DNA of 64,000 bases from Stratiolaelaps scimitus (GCA_019614645.1 JABWDB010000048.1:1046001-1110000), one strand, 5' to 3'. Shown: positions 1 through 11,951, numbered from the stretch's first letter. The notes: generated by a model from the sequence alone, not told the origin. A program made the numbers and translations.

Positions 1-864
1 CGCCGGGGGGAGTTATAGGCTGATAGGCGTCTTGTCATTAATTACCTTATTCTGAGAATCTCCGAGTTGTCCTGGGCCCCTGCCATAATGGCTCCACCAC
101 TGAACTCGTTAGAGTATCTAGTTGCCAGCCAAAGTTTGTCAGGCCTCCGTGGGGCGTATCGTCGCCACCAGCCGGCCAAATCATCAGGCCACAGGCGCCT
201 CCTCTCTGATATCAGACACTTTCGCTTCGTCGATAGGACGTGCGTCCTTTTTGAGACCCCCCCCCCCGCCCCCCGAAACGATAAGGCCAGAAGTCGCTGT
301 CGCAGGCGCCACAGTAACCGCAAGGAATCGATTGGGAAAAAGTTACACTTCGACGATCGCTAATGTAATCATAACCATTTCATCACCACGAGCTGACGAC
401 GATCGCCGACAAACCAACCGCCAATGCCACGAAGTGCAACGCCCAGTGGCAAACATGCATTATCGTGTGAGCTGTCCTATTCATCTTGTGGAGGGTGACC
501 CCTATCATCCACCTGTTATCTTTGCTGTCGACCGACGAACTTCGCCTGGCGACTGCTCGGGCGGGTGACACGATGCTGAGTATACGCCTGTAAATTCGCC
601 CGGATGAGTTCCTCTCGAGGAAAGCCCGCCTCGCTGGAAAACACATCTAGCTAGAGGAAGGTAGACGACCCTATTGCTCTGACCTCACAGACCTCAGCTT
701 CGCTCGCCTTCAACCATTGCCGGGAACTTGCTCTCAGCCCCCAGATGTTTCTTGTATGGGATACTACCTGTTCATGGCACACACATAGAGCTATTCTCGA
801 GAGATCATTCGAGTTGATTTCATCATGGGAAGGCTTTTCGCTCAGCGTCGTGTCTTATTCTAGC
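1..864. other. No gene seen
   Basis: Overlapping short frames on both strands without recognisable domains. A C-rich run lies at 256-282. Confidence 0.6.
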
Positions 865-925
865 AGCATTGTGAAATTGCAGCTCGTTTAATGAAGCAAG
901 AAAGCCTTTACATTATACCTTACCT
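865..925 (+). mobile_element. SINE-A tail fragment
   Basis: GCATTGTGAAATTGCAGCTC then AAGCAAGAAAGCCTTTAC, with CTTACC at the end. Confidence 0.5.
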
Positions 926-2261
926 CACATTGGATGAATGAGTGATGATATGTCGGTATACCTGATCTGTAGATTTCTAACTCTGTGAAATCTTGTTTAC
1001 TGTATACCTGATTTGTAGATTTCCAGCTGCTGTGAGTTGGAGGGTCCCTAAGCCTGTTGTAAGCCTAATGTTTACTAATTTTTCTTTACGAGAAGCTAGC
1101 CATTGCATTATTGCGGTTTCGTTAATATAATACATCACAGTAATTGTATTGAACATTGCGCCGCTACAAGCGAGCTTCTACATTTGAGAATCCTATCTCT
1201 CATTCACCTGGGCGTGGCTGCTTATCGATATCAAGCGTGTTCCAAGAGGTGACGTTGAGAAGCTTCCCTTTAACATAATTACAGCAAATGCCTACACTAA
1301 CAAGGCTAAATTCAATGTCATGATTTCCATATCATCAAATCCCATACGGACTTTCAATGACATTTTTATTGGAAGCGTCGAATAAGGATGAACTTCTGTT
1401 CGATATAATGACACAGATTAAAGTAGCAATAAACATCATAACATGTAACATGTCGGAGTCATTGTGAATTATAAAAACAAAAAAGTAGGTTGACAGTCGC
1501 TGATGTATTTTCAATAAGTAGAAACAAAAATGTCTCCTAACAGGTACATACTCGTTTTTGAATTGACCCTGTATCTATAGTTGCTCTGTCTCTGTCATCG
1601 TCGCTAGCCAAAGCGACGATTTACCCCCGGAAAATCTATTTTATATATACGATCTCTATATGTATAGTCGATTTTGCGTGGTCTTACCTTCTCAGCCTTA
1701 GACACTTAACCCAGTCCACGGGACTGACACGAACTTTAGCATAGCTCGTGTATCTTTTACCCGCTGGACTCACCATCGTTCTCAATGACTATGTCAATGA
1801 GATGTCAACCCCTCCCTCCCTCATTGATTTTGATCTGGATACACATTTTGCACATTTTTTTTTCAAAACCATTTAAATCCACTTTGTTTGATTCACCTCG
1901 CAATCGTAAGTCTTACCCCCTTTATCGTGTCGAGGTGCTCGTTTTTCTCTCATCTCGCTCTGGGGGTGGTAAGGGTAACTACCACTTGATTTAATTTTAT
2001 TTCATTTTTTTAAGGTGGGGTGTTCCTATGCTAATGCATGTCAACACCGTGACCGCCCTCTCCTCCGTTCTGAAACTGTTGTCGATGCTCGACAACAATG
2101 CTCCCGGTATCGCCCAGCGAATTCGCTCAGTTGGGACGGCAGTGACATGTGTACAAGCCAGCCCAGTCACGAGCACCACAAATCCTCCTTGCCCGTAAGG
2201 ACATGACGTGGTTAGCTGTCTCTCAGCTGACTCCCTTCGCTTCTCAAAGGGTAACTGCCAC
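926..2261. other. No gene seen
   Basis: AT-rich, with the short duplication at 956-1023. No coding signal. Confidence 0.6.
956..1023. repeat. Short direct duplication
   Basis: GTATACCTGATYTGTAGATTTC occurs at 956-977 and 1002-1023. Confidence 0.85.
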
Positions 2262-2319
2262 CTAAGCATTGAAAAATTGCAGCTCCTTAAATAAACCAAT
2301 AAAGATTTACCATTTACCA
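2262..2319 (+). mobile_element. SINE-A tail fragment
   Basis: CTAAGCATTGAAAAATTGCA then GCTCCTTAAATAAACCAATA and a TTTACCATTTACC end. Confidence 0.65.
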
Positions 2320-3154
2320 CCCACCAACGGTCTACTCCGCATTCGGCCTCGCTACTAGACAATCACGCTTGATAAAGGTACCCTCCATGTTCCTGCTGGT
2401 TGCAGGGTAGCTGGCTCTCGGGTGGTCGCCGCGAAATAAGCGATCGTTCTCACATAGCAACAGCAACGATCGTTTAATTTTTGCATCGAGGCAGACCTCG
2501 AGACGGGAGAGCGGAGGAGAGAGAGAGATAGAGAGAGAAAGTAGGGGAAACTAGGTGGACTCGATGGTCGCCTGTGGCCAAAAAGTGACAGACGCTCCTG
2601 GGGACTGCGGTCGTCTGGTAGGAGGCAGAGTGACGATAGTTGCGATGCACTGCCCTACAAGGTACACACGGATGGCGAAGTCAACCTCGGCAACCAGTAG
2701 TGTCTGTACTGCTACTGGAGCAATTGATGCTGCTGGTTATTGCTCGCATTCTATGGCTAAGCAGGACCCCTCTCCGCTTCAGCTCTTCGGGGAGCTCCAA
2801 CTCGTTGGCTAGCTCCGACCCGAAGCTTCGATGTAGAGCGGACGGACGCCCCGGCCTGCGGGACAGGGAGAGAGCTACAGTCGACGATCTTAGTCACAAC
2901 TTGCCAAGCATGTGCCCTCCTTTAATACAACAAAAGCCTGCTACCGATGGGTGCGCGGTCGTACAACTACTTGTGAAGTCGTTGCTTCTGCATCGTTCAG
3001 CATGCTTGTCCATCCTCAATTGAGTAGGCCCATGAGGTGGGCCCATGAGAGAGAGAGGACCATAGCTGGCTGGATACTGTACAGATTCACTGTCATTGGT
3101 GAGAATGGATGGTAATGAAAAATTAGATAGAGACAGATAGAAAGATAGCTCGAG
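2320..3154. other. No gene seen
   Basis: Contains a GA-rich stretch at 2510-2540 and a small GGGCCCA palindromic repeat near 3030. No recognisable frame. Confidence 0.6.
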
Positions 3155-3372
3155 CCTCCCAGTGGCGTGGTGGTAGGTTCGCATACGTGTGCCCCTTCTT
3201 TGCAATCGGAGGAGGAGACACGGGGGTGCTCACACGACGGGGTTCGATCCCCACACGTTGCATTCGTATTTAAGGGAGGTCCTGGGGGTCCGTCTTATGA
3301 AGCAACGTAAAAGCATTACCGTGCACGTTAAAACCGTTGGGGAAAAATCCGCCCGGAAACATTCAGATGGAA
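3155..3372 (+). mobile_element. SINE-B, near full-length copy
   Basis: tRNA-like head (GTGGCGTGGTGGTAGGTTCG, B box GGGGTTCGATCCCC), then GGTCCGTCTTATGAAG and a diverged tail ending CCCGGAAAC. Related copies share GAGGAGACACG and GTGCTCACAC. Confidence 0.75.
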
Positions 3373-5275
3373 AAATGCATAGACACATAAACAGACAGAT
3401 CGATTAGGTAGATCTATTATAGAAAGGGTCAGGGAGGAGAGGCCTAATATGTAGGTGATATTAAGACCAGCCTTTGTAGGAGAACTCGATTTGTTTGTTT
3501 TAATAGTTGTATACGTGGTGTACAATGGGATAAACTTGGACAGACCAACACACATACACACACATATATATATACATTTTTTTGTTTTTTATACGGTGCG
3601 AGAACATCAAGCATTTATCTCCACTAGGTATAAGAGTTCCTCCGGTACATCTCCTCCTGCGCATTGAGAGTTCATTGAGAATAAAAGAGTCACAGGAAAA
3701 TCGCCGACGACAAAAGAGATCGGGACGCATAACCATAACGGCTACAGCAACCTGAGTAGGCGAGCGACTCCCTCTTCACGTATGTGTACGAGAGGGTGCC
3801 TTGGGATGTCGGTTGTGTTCTCATTTGGGTGCATAAAGAAGCAGCCGGCCACAAGGACCAACCACAATCAACAGCCTGAAAGGAAATATTTCAGGTTGGG
3901 ACTACGAGAGGGTATAGGCATAGGGCGAGTTGGGAAACCAGAGCCGATCAGAGACCTCATCCGGCACGAGGAAGCAAGCAGTCAAGTGTAGCTAAACTAA
4001 CTGCGGCCAGCCACTAGTGCTACAACGACGACAAAAGGGACCGAGCGCCTAGTGTGCAACAGAGAGAGAGAGAGAAATGAACACCATCGTGCTGTTGGAA
4101 CCTCTCCCCCTACACCCCTACACCCCTCCCAGTCAAATCACATTAAGCACATTAGTGGCAAAGTAGGAGAAGGCCTACAATGGACACACTGCTGCTCGAA
4201 CTGGCAGCGCTGACGACGGACGATAGCCACTCTGTTCGTTCGGCACACGACGTGCGCGCCTTGTGACGCAAGGAAGAGAGAATCATTGGCGGCCTTTGTA
4301 TTCAAGGGAAAAAAAAAAAGAATGCCGAACCCGAGTATCACGGTGATCGGAGTGACAAAGAAGTACATGATCGCTAAGCACTTCAAGACGATTCACAGCA
4401 GTGTTCCGAGAGAGGTCGAGCATGAGATCGGATCGAGAGAGAAAGCTGCAATCGACACAAAGAGCCGAGAGACCCATCTGGAATACAGAGGAGATTCGAT
4501 CACAGTAGGACTGAAGCCGCGGCGATTTAAGCAGGTCGCTGTCACGACCCGTGCGTATTGGCCTTCTCGGGGGTAGGCAAAACCACAGCGCGGACAGTGG
4601 GGGGGGCGGGGGTGTGCTATGACCCCTATACGATAGCAGTTCCCCCGATAAATTCGCATGACGTCGCACGTTTCCCTGCCACAGATGTGCAGTGCTGTGC
4701 TACAGCAATCCTTCGGATGAGGCTCTTTCATCTGATGATGAACAACACTACGCGATGGGAAATATGATGTTGAGAGCAGGAGGACTAATATCAGATAGAC
4801 TGCGCGAGGTGGATGAAGTATTTAGCGACAAGTGTAGTGGTGGTGGTGTCGATTTGACTAAATTGAGTACGAGGTCGGCTGGTCTGTCACCGGCAACGGG
4901 TGGTGGCTGCCCTCGATCGAACAGCAGGAGATCAATATAATAGCTGCGGTAGCTGGTGACAACAACAAGTGCCTCGACAAAAAGAGAGGCGACCCCCGTC
5001 ATGCGCTCGTTGCTGGGCGACACTGAATGAGAGTAAGAATTGGTGGTTTTATCGGTGGCTCTAGAGGAGACAGGGACTAATAGTGGGAGGTCGATCCAAA
5101 TCAGCTCTAATCGAATCTAGATCTGCGTCGAATGAGTACAGATGGGTAAGCTAGACGAACATTAGGGCCAAATAGTCAACGAAATAAATCTCTGGTCATC
5201 GTTAGGAAAACTAAACGCATTGCATAGCTATATATTTATACTTTATATTTGTGCAAGTATAGGTAGCAATCACAT
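3373..5275. other. No gene seen
   Basis: Short frames only. The frame at 4286-4576 (plus) is lysine-rich but matches nothing I know. Confidence 0.55.
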
Positions 5276-5433
5276 TAGTTTATTAACGAAAGTGCAGCTT
5301 TTTTTTTACAATGCTTAAGAAGTGCCCCTTCTCTCGATATGTCTGCCACCAGGTTGTCGCGGGACGACTCGAACCGGCGCCCTTCGGCTATTTGCCTGCC
5401 AGAGGCCACCTAGCCATTGAGCGTCCAATCGCC
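5276..5433 (-). mobile_element. SINE-A, near full-length copy
   Basis: The minus strand shows a tRNA-like head with B box GGTTCGAGTCG and tail CTTAAGCATTG, then a T-rich interruption and AATAAAC. Confidence 0.75.
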
Positions 5434-5456
5434 ACCGCCCCCGCACTGGCAGTATT

Positions 5457-5505
5457 ACAATACCAAGAAGACTTGTGGTCTTCCCACAAGTCTTCTTGGT
5501 ATTGT
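5457..5505. repeat. Perfect 22-bp hairpin
   Basis: The arms ACAATACCAAGAAGACTTGT+GG and their exact reverse complement are separated by TCTTC. They lie beside a SINE-A head and a GTATTGTATAC-rich stretch. Confidence 0.9.
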
Positions 5506-5725
5506 GTACCGTATTGTATACATTGGTATTGTATACCTTCCAACAATATTTCAGTTTTCCTTAGGGCATATTAATGGTATTTGTCCGCTTGCAGCAAACG
5601 TGGTTAGCGTCTATACGAATATTGTTATTATAATATTATATATACGAATATTGCTATTATAATTGTGAAATCGTAATTGCATGCTTTGGTGATAATACAC
5701 TCTTACTTTTGCCCTATTTTTTCAT

Positions 5726-5780
5726 CGAGAACTAAGCACTGTAAAATTGCAGTTCCGGAAATAAACCGCAAATGTTATGT
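5726..5780 (+). mobile_element. SINE-A tail fragment
   Basis: GAGAACTAAGCACTGTAAAA then TTGCAGTTCCGGAAATAAACC. Confidence 0.55.
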
Positions 5781-6532
5781 TATTGTATTTAGACGTGTTT
5801 AACTTCGGGTGTCTGATTTGCTGTCGCGTATATTCGTCCTGATTCATGCGTTGTAGTAGAATGGCCTAAGAAGAGTCGAAGAAAAATGATAACAATGCCC
5901 CAGCTCTAAGAGACACCGAGATCTAGACATTGCAAAAGCATTGTTCTGCTGTTGGGTGTTCAACACGAAGCAAGATGAACGAGACGGGGTGATACCTTTT
6001 CGAGGATCTCCTCGGAGGTTGTTGGAGTTTGTTGTTGCCAGGAGGACGGCGACACTCCATGCTCTCCAGCTCGAAAATGATTCCCAGCGTTTGCAACGCT
6101 CTCGCTGATAAGCCTTCTTGCTGATACGAGTTTTCATTAAGGCCGATAGCAGCAGATACGCGGCCACACCACCCATGCCAGGTAACTCCTTGTTCAAGAC
6201 GATGAGCCTGACGCCAGATCTCTCAGATGATACTAAGTGTGTGTGTGTGTGCTAAGTGGACGTACAAAAATGGCGCATTTGGCCATTTCGTGGCCGATCT
6301 ATGTCATGTTTCTAAACATGTCTCCAACAAAAATCTGATCGACTTCGCATCTAGCACAAGAAACCCTCACGAGATCGTAATTTATAATCGTAAAACATTG
6401 CAAATGCTAGAAGTAGCAGTTCGAATGAGCCCCACGTGGTAGGATAATGAACCGTAGGATAATTAATTCCGGGGGAGCGTAGCAGTTGTGGAATATACTA
6501 TGATATATTTTTTATTATATTACATTATAATA
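5781..6532. other. No confident gene
   Basis: A plus-strand frame near 5935-6080 weakly recalls a THAP zinc finger but lacks key residues. A GT run lies at 6239-6251. Confidence 0.5.
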
Positions 6533-6543
6533 TTGTCATAGGT

Positions 6544-7683
6544 ATATCGTTTATTCAAACATACAGTAGGTCGGTATTTCTAGGGATTATGGGGGGGGGG
6601 GGGGTGAGGACGACAATGTCCCGAGGAAGGCGATGGCATTGCCTCTCTGCACGGCGAGGGACAGGCGCTGCAGGAGGAAAGAGCCAGCGCGCTTGTCCCC
6701 GGTGGCGCGGATCAACCTGTGGTAGACCCCCTCGAGGAAGTTCGCAGTGAGAGGGCCGTGCCCGCCCAAGGTCTCAAAGGCAAGGGGGGAAAACAGGTGG
6801 GTTGCTTGGAGTGCGGCGTACTTCCTTAGCTTTGCCCGTTCCGCACGCGCTACTGCGTAACCGGGGATGGTTGCACAGTGGTTGACATAAGAAGGTGCTA
6901 GAGTGTCAACCACAGTGCCGTCCCAGACCAGGTGCAGGCCTCGATGAAAGGGGATAAGGGTGAGGCCGTCAGGGCGGCGCCCGTCAGAGGTGTCGAGGCC
7001 CTGTGGCTCCCTTGTGCAAGGAATACCGGCGGAGTGGAGGGCCCTCACGAGCGTGTCGTTAAGCATCGTGTGTCGCGGATGGCGACCGGCGCTGCGTTCG
7101 CACGAGAGACCGTGATGGCCATTCGTTGCGACGGGGTCCCCGCAACGCTCGCAGCTGTGGGCCGCAACTACAGGGGCCCCGAGGCGAAGGCCCACACAGA
7201 AGCGGAGGGAGCGATCGTCTAGAGCAGTACCAAGGGACGACGAGGGCAGCGCGTGGAGCCACGCCCCCGCACCAGGCCTGTCGACAGCCCGGAGGCGAGC
7301 TTGGTCAGCAACGTGTGGCGCAGAGGCCAGGAGGGAGTCCCGCAGCTCCTGGTGCAGGGCATCGGACCATGCCCGCTGCTTGCTCTGTTTGTCCGGAGGG
7401 ACCCGAGCGCGGACGCCCGTCTGGTCAAGGGCAGCTTCCTGGGAAGCGGAGAAGTGGGCGAGCGCTTCGGGGGGGAGGACTGTAGCGACCATGTCGGCAA
7501 CCGCCGTAAGCGACGCGGCGTAGCAAACGTCAGCCAAGCGGCGTACTCTGAGGATGCCGAGGCCACCGAAGCGGACTGGAAGGGAAGCCTGCGACGCCGC
7601 TTCCGGAGGGAGCTGGAGGTTCAGGATCGTCGTCAGGGCTTCCAACACCAAGTCGTCATACTCGTGAAGGGCTGAAGCATAGG
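6544..7683 (-). mobile_element. 5'-truncated R2-type non-LTR retrotransposon
   Basis: The element carries the C-terminal part of a retrotransposon polyprotein and a short 3' untranslated region. It is bounded by perfect 11-bp direct repeats TTGTCATAGGT at 6533-6543 and 7684-7694, so the 5' truncation point and the 3' end (GAATAAACGATAT) are exact. The open frame has no internal stop, which indicates a recent insertion. The 3' end has AATAAA but no poly-A tail. The target is not rDNA. Confidence 0.9.
6587..7683 (-). CDS. Non-LTR retrotransposon polyprotein, C-terminal part (zinc knuckle and REL endonuclease)
   Basis: The frame reads from the truncation point to a TAA at 6587-6589, giving 365 element-derived codons. 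Numbering follows the open frame whose first ATG is at 7690. A zinc-knuckle motif C-X2-C-X8-H-X4-C lies at C180, C183, H192 and C197. A restriction-enzyme-like endonuclease follows, with the R-P-D core at 239-241, the WDGT aspartate at 257 and downstream basic residues at about 284-290. This order matches the C-terminus of R2-clade and related elements, where the endonuclease nicks the target for target-primed reverse transcription. The reverse transcriptase domain itself is missing through 5' truncation. The last residues are poly-Pro, encoded by a C tract. The frame's first two codons, including the ATG, lie in the duplicated target DNA, so it is not a functional gene start. Confidence 0.85.
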
Positions 7684-7990
7684 TTGTCATAGGTTGTTAT
7701 AAGAAACCAATAAGAACTGTGATCCAATCTGTATTTTTACAACTTATATTATCTCACCTTAAGATGAGCCAATCTAATCATCGACTTGTAACACTTAAAA
7801 CTCGCGACCCTTAACACACGCACATTGGAGTTGGCCATTTGTCTCTGTGAACCTTTGGTGGTTTCAGTTTTCGAGCGGAAACACACGCTCCTCTCTCTAT
7901 TTTCCACGGGGATAATTACATCGCATAGACATAGAAGGCGAACCCCCGATTAGATCTGCATGTCCCATGAGATAAGCAGCTCGCATAGCT

Positions 7991-8016
7991 TAATATATAT
8001 ATATATATATATATAC
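7991..8016. repeat. (TA)n microsatellite
   Basis: About 26 bp, just upstream of a SINE-B tail. Confidence 0.9.
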
Positions 8017-8060
8017 GATCTCGGCGCCATAATATCCGAAAATGAACATCATTATAATGA

Positions 8061-8165
8061 ATACGTATTTGAGGGGTCCGTCAATTATGAAGCGTTATGC
8101 AGCTGAAAGCAGTTGTTGTACCGTTGAGGACTGAGTTCAATGTTGAAGGCTCCGAGAAATAATGA
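8061..8165 (+). mobile_element. SINE-B tail copy
   Basis: GGGGTCCGTCAATTATGAAG, GAAAGCAGTTGTTGTACCGT and CTGAGTTCAATGTTGAAGGC, ending in a GA microsatellite. Confidence 0.75.
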
Positions 8166-8825
8166 GAGAGAGAGAGAGAGAATCAGACCTCGGAACCATT
8201 GGCTATTAGCATGGTAAACACTTATTTCGAAGTGATTCAATTGTATCCATGCTCCGAACATATTCTTGTGATGCCCTCTGCGGTCAAACGCAACGTGCCG
8301 GCCATTTCTTGATGAGTAGAGGTCCTCGTCCTGAGCGAAGGTCGAATCCTTTCTCGATTTGTCGATATATCTAAATGCAAACCTTGAAGAAACGAGTTGA
8401 AATCATTATCCATCCTCCTCCTCCGCTATGGCGAAAGAGTCAGCCGTCCGACGAGTTTGTTCACGGGGTCAGAAATGGTGGCTTCAAGATAAAGTGATCG
8501 CCCGTTACGCATGTTCGAGCCCGCGATCGAGCTCCTCGGGCTCGGGCGCCCCTCCCTCGATATTTTCATTGCTAAACTGTTCCGTGTGAGGACAATATCC
8601 TCAAACGATCTATCTGGCCGCGATGTACGCGTTGACCATGGATCGACCCCGGGAGCGTCGGGAAAGACGGTCCGTTTTGGAAAATCTTTTCAAGTGCATT
8701 TCTCACACGAGAACCATCCAACTGCTACGCCGCCTTCGCCACCGCCGCCGCCGCTGCTCCTATCACCACCACCGCCGCCTCCGCCGCTCAGACACATTGA
8801 GTGAGTCCGATATCGGAGTTGGGGG

Positions 8826-8858
8826 GCTCGGAGGACGCGAAGTCAGCGTCCTCCGAGC
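8826..8858. repeat. Perfect 13-bp hairpin
   Basis: GCTCGGAGGACGC, loop GAAGTCA, then GCGTCCTCCGAGC. Confidence 0.9.
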
Positions 8859-8889
8859 GCTTCCCTCCGAGAGACCCCCCCCCCCCGCC

Positions 8890-8925
8890 GCGAGACCCCC
8901 CGCGAGACCCCCCGCGAGACCCCCC
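8890..8925. repeat. 12-bp tandem repeat, three units
   Basis: GCGAGACCCCCC repeated three times, preceded by a C-rich run. Confidence 0.9.
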
Positions 8926-9180
8926 ACCAGCGAGTCTTTCGTGCCACCCACCTCGCCGATGACCATGAAGAGAGAATCGGCAAATGAAAAATATCATCTC
9001 ACTTTTCCAAACATTCCCATTGCAGCAGCAGCAGCATCAGTAGCAGCAGTAGCAGCAGCAGCATCGAGCAGGCGGGCGTTCGGGCGTTGGTCTCGCCGCT
9101 TCGATGAACGCCATTACTATCTGCTCCGGGTTTCGCTTCGTGTCGTGGTTCTGCGGTTTTCCACACACTCTCTCTCTTTC

Positions 9181-9210
9181 TCTCCCTTTTTCTCCCTTTT
9201 TCTCCCTTTT
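9181..9210. repeat. 10-bp tandem repeat, three units
   Basis: TCTCCCTTTT repeated three times in a long pyrimidine tract. Confidence 0.9.
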
Positions 9211-9603
9211 TCTCTTCATTTTTCCTTCAGTCATACAGTCATCTGCGGGAGACTCGCCCCGCGCACTCGATCGCTTCATCGCCATCTCGAAACTCCCGGC
9301 CCACAGCCATCCATCGAGGTCCGCGCTTCGAGCCGAACGTATCGAGATGGACCAACTTGCCACCAGTGGCAAATACGCCTTGGGCGGCCGATATCGGCCC
9401 GGCTGGGAGTTTTTTTCTCCTCTCCCCAACCCCCCGGGGGGGTTGTACAAGTGGCCCCCTGACACCCCGCAACCTCTCTATCGAGAGCTCTGTCCCGGGC
9501 GAACTAAGTCGGCTGCCAACCGCTGTTGCCCTCGTCATCCCGCCGTTCGTCCATTCCATATCCATATGAGAATGCCGATGAAGGTGCCGCCTCCTACTAT
9601 ACA

Positions 9604-9605
<2 letters not shown>

Positions 9606-9645
<40 letters not shown>

Positions 9646-9660
9646 ATATATATATATATG
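9606..9660. repeat. (TA)n microsatellite
   Basis: About 55 bp of TA with one GATA interruption. Confidence 0.95.
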
Positions 9661-10299
9661 TATGATATAAATGTATGGGCGACAGCGCCCTGCTACCAGA
9701 GCTGGCAGCGCAGCTTAGGGTCTGCAATGTCCTGATAAAAATTCGTCGCTCCCTTGCACCGCCTACTCTTGCGACTGCTGCTGCTAGTAGCAGAGGCTAA
9801 GAAAACCTAAGTCGCAACGGTCTGCTGGTACCGCACTGCACTCGAAGTGATGTCCTTAGGCCAGGCGCTCTGCTGTCCTTACCATCTTGGCGTCTTCGCC
9901 CGCAGTTGACACGGAGCCTTCCAACAGCTACGAGAGGCATTATTATTATTATCATCATTGCCATAGGCGGAGACAGCAACGGCCGCTACATCGGCAGCAA
10001 CAGAAGCAGTTGTGATAATATTTCATCACCGCAATCTTGCGGATGGCGCCGAGCAGGCAGCGGCCGAACCACTAAGAGGCGGATGACGGCGGATGAAGGT
10101 TCCTTTATCATTGCGATATACTGCGCACGATGTGCGTACTTGGTTACTGTCAGTAAGGATAACAGGGGACACGGCAGCTTCTCGGCGGCTAGGAGCGTTG
10201 GCTGGCATCGAAAGAGATTCGCGATGAAATGAACTGTCTCTGAGATTAGGATTTCCGTATGGAACATATATCGGATTATGTTAAGACGCACAATCACAT
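9661..10299. other. No gene seen
   Basis: Includes a short ATT run at 9940-9955. Frames lack recognisable motifs. Confidence 0.55.
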
Positions 10300-10405
10300 T
10301 AAAGGTAAAGGTTTATAGGGATTTTATTAAATGGGGCTGCAATTGTCACAATGCTTAACCTCTCCTAGATGTCAGCACGCAGCGGGGCTCGAACCTGCGT
10401 CAATC
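10300..10405 (-). mobile_element. SINE-A, 5'-truncated copy
   Basis: Minus-strand B box (AGGTTCGAGCCCC) and tail ending CTTTACCTTT. The head is missing. Confidence 0.75.
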
Positions 10406-10685
10406 GCGAAATTATTCCTTCATTCAAATTGTGCTTTATTGACGAAACTGTAATCGATTTATTATTTAATTACTTATCAATTATACAGGGGCAATGTTGG
10501 CATCTGTTTCGTATTTTCGTATTTGTGTTATATGTTATTGATTGAGACGAATCATTTCAGAGTACTCAGATTGCGAAGACCGGCCAACCTGTCCCGGGGT
10601 CGCCACCCTCAATGGAGATGTTCTACTGGTGTTGACTAATGACTGTATAAATCAATGATTGACGGTCCTCGAACGTCGAGGTTAA

Positions 10686-10850
10686 CGGTAAAGGTTTAAT
10701 GGTTTATTAAAATAACTGCAATTTGTACAATGCTTAAGAAGTTCTATTATATCAGTCACAAGTGTCGTCACCCGCAAAACTCGAATCTCCTGCGGAGCTT
10801 CGCTTTCTTCCTGCAGCCAGAGACCAATTAGCTACCCACCGTGCAAGCGT
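10686..10850 (-). mobile_element. SINE-A, diverged copy
   Basis: Minus-strand tail with CTTAAGCATTG and AATAAACC, preceded by a degenerate head with GATTCGAGTTT. Confidence 0.7.
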
Positions 10851-11887
10851 CACCAACTGTAGATTTAATTAAGATGCAATACCATGTGGTTACGATTTGT
10901 ATACCCTTTATAGTATGATAAATAGTACGGAACTGACTTGATGGTAGCTTCGATGGCTCTTTCGGGGCTGCTCAGCGGAGTAGTTGCAACAGACATCGTT
11001 GTAATTGAAGTACCTTAGTACTGCAAGTGGATTTTATTCAATATGTTTCGTACAGGCAACGACAGATCGACTAACATGTCTTGGGAGCATCGTATCCCGT
11101 GTTGATGTTGCGCGTGCCACGTGCCTGAAATATAGCCTTAAAGTGAGTTGATACCGAGTGCCTCCATCTTTGAATGATACCCAAGCATTCGACATATCCT
11201 GACTACTAATAAATCTAAGAGGCCAAGGCACAGCTCGATCAAAAGCTTAACTATTCATATCACATACAAACACTGGATATAGATGAATATCGTAGACCTT
11301 TTCGATATCGTCGAGTGACCCGACAATGCCCGCTCATTGGACGTTGTCTCCGAAATAAAGACAAACAAAAGTAAGTACAGATCTGATGAACTAATCAATG
11401 TAAATGTATATTGATTTATTAAACGAACGCCAATTTTTTGCAATGCCTACGTTCTCCTATATACGTGTTTTTTTTTTTTTTTTTTAGAGGAGGAAATTTT
11501 CTTCAAACGTACGGTCACCACCAGAGACATTCCAATCTCCATGAAAGTGGGCCTATATACGTGTTAGTTAGTTAGATGTGTACTCTCGGTTGGTGATTCA
11601 AGCAAACCCGCCGGGGCGGGGGAAGCCGTCTGCAGTAATAGCTGTATTGTACTCGAGAAGTAAGAAGAAATGCAAGCGACAATTTCGCGAGATATGGATT
11701 AAATTGTATATGCAGCCCAACAGGAACAATTGCACCTATAATGTTTGTATTCGTGTGAAGCAGCTAAACCACAGCTAAGTGGAGTGAACAGTGATTCTTA
11801 GTCACACAAGGATGCTTGGTCCGTTGCCGCAAATCTCGACGGAATCGTCTTTAATTGGCTCCCGTACGTACTAACATCTCGAGAGAA
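10851..11887. other. No gene seen apart from a SINE-A tail
   Basis: A T21 run lies at about 11467-11487. Confidence 0.55.
11405..11463 (-). mobile_element. SINE-A tail fragment
   Basis: Minus strand: GGAGAACGTAGGCATTGCAA, then TTGGCGTTCGTTTAATAAAT. Confidence 0.5.
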
Positions 11888-11951
11888 CTCCTTAAGCATT
11901 GTACTAATTGCAGTTCCCCCAATAAAGCAAGAAAACCTTTAACTTACAGGC
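11888..11951 (+). mobile_element. SINE-A tail fragment
   Basis: CTTAAGCATTGTACTAATTG, CAGTTCCCCCAATAAAGC and a CCTTTAACTTAC end. Confidence 0.65.

Larger units (their letters stand above)
8166..9605. other. GC-rich low-complexity block, no confident gene
   Basis: A 279-codon plus-strand frame at 8623-9462 is built from Arg, Pro, Ala and Ser-rich simple sequence, CAG repeats (9022-9063) and a pyrimidine tract. No domain is visible. It could be promoter or untranslated-exon DNA. Confidence 0.5.

Noticed and set aside
5935..6080. Plus-strand frame recalling a THAP zinc finger (CCWVFNTKQ, GVIPFRGSPRR)
   Set aside because: The C-X2-4-C pair, the invariant Trp and the C-X2-H end are not all present, and stops follow. 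Probably chance or too decayed to name.
8623..9462. 279-codon plus-strand open frame
   Set aside because: Composition is driven by GC-rich simple repeats, several other frames are also open, and no domain is visible.
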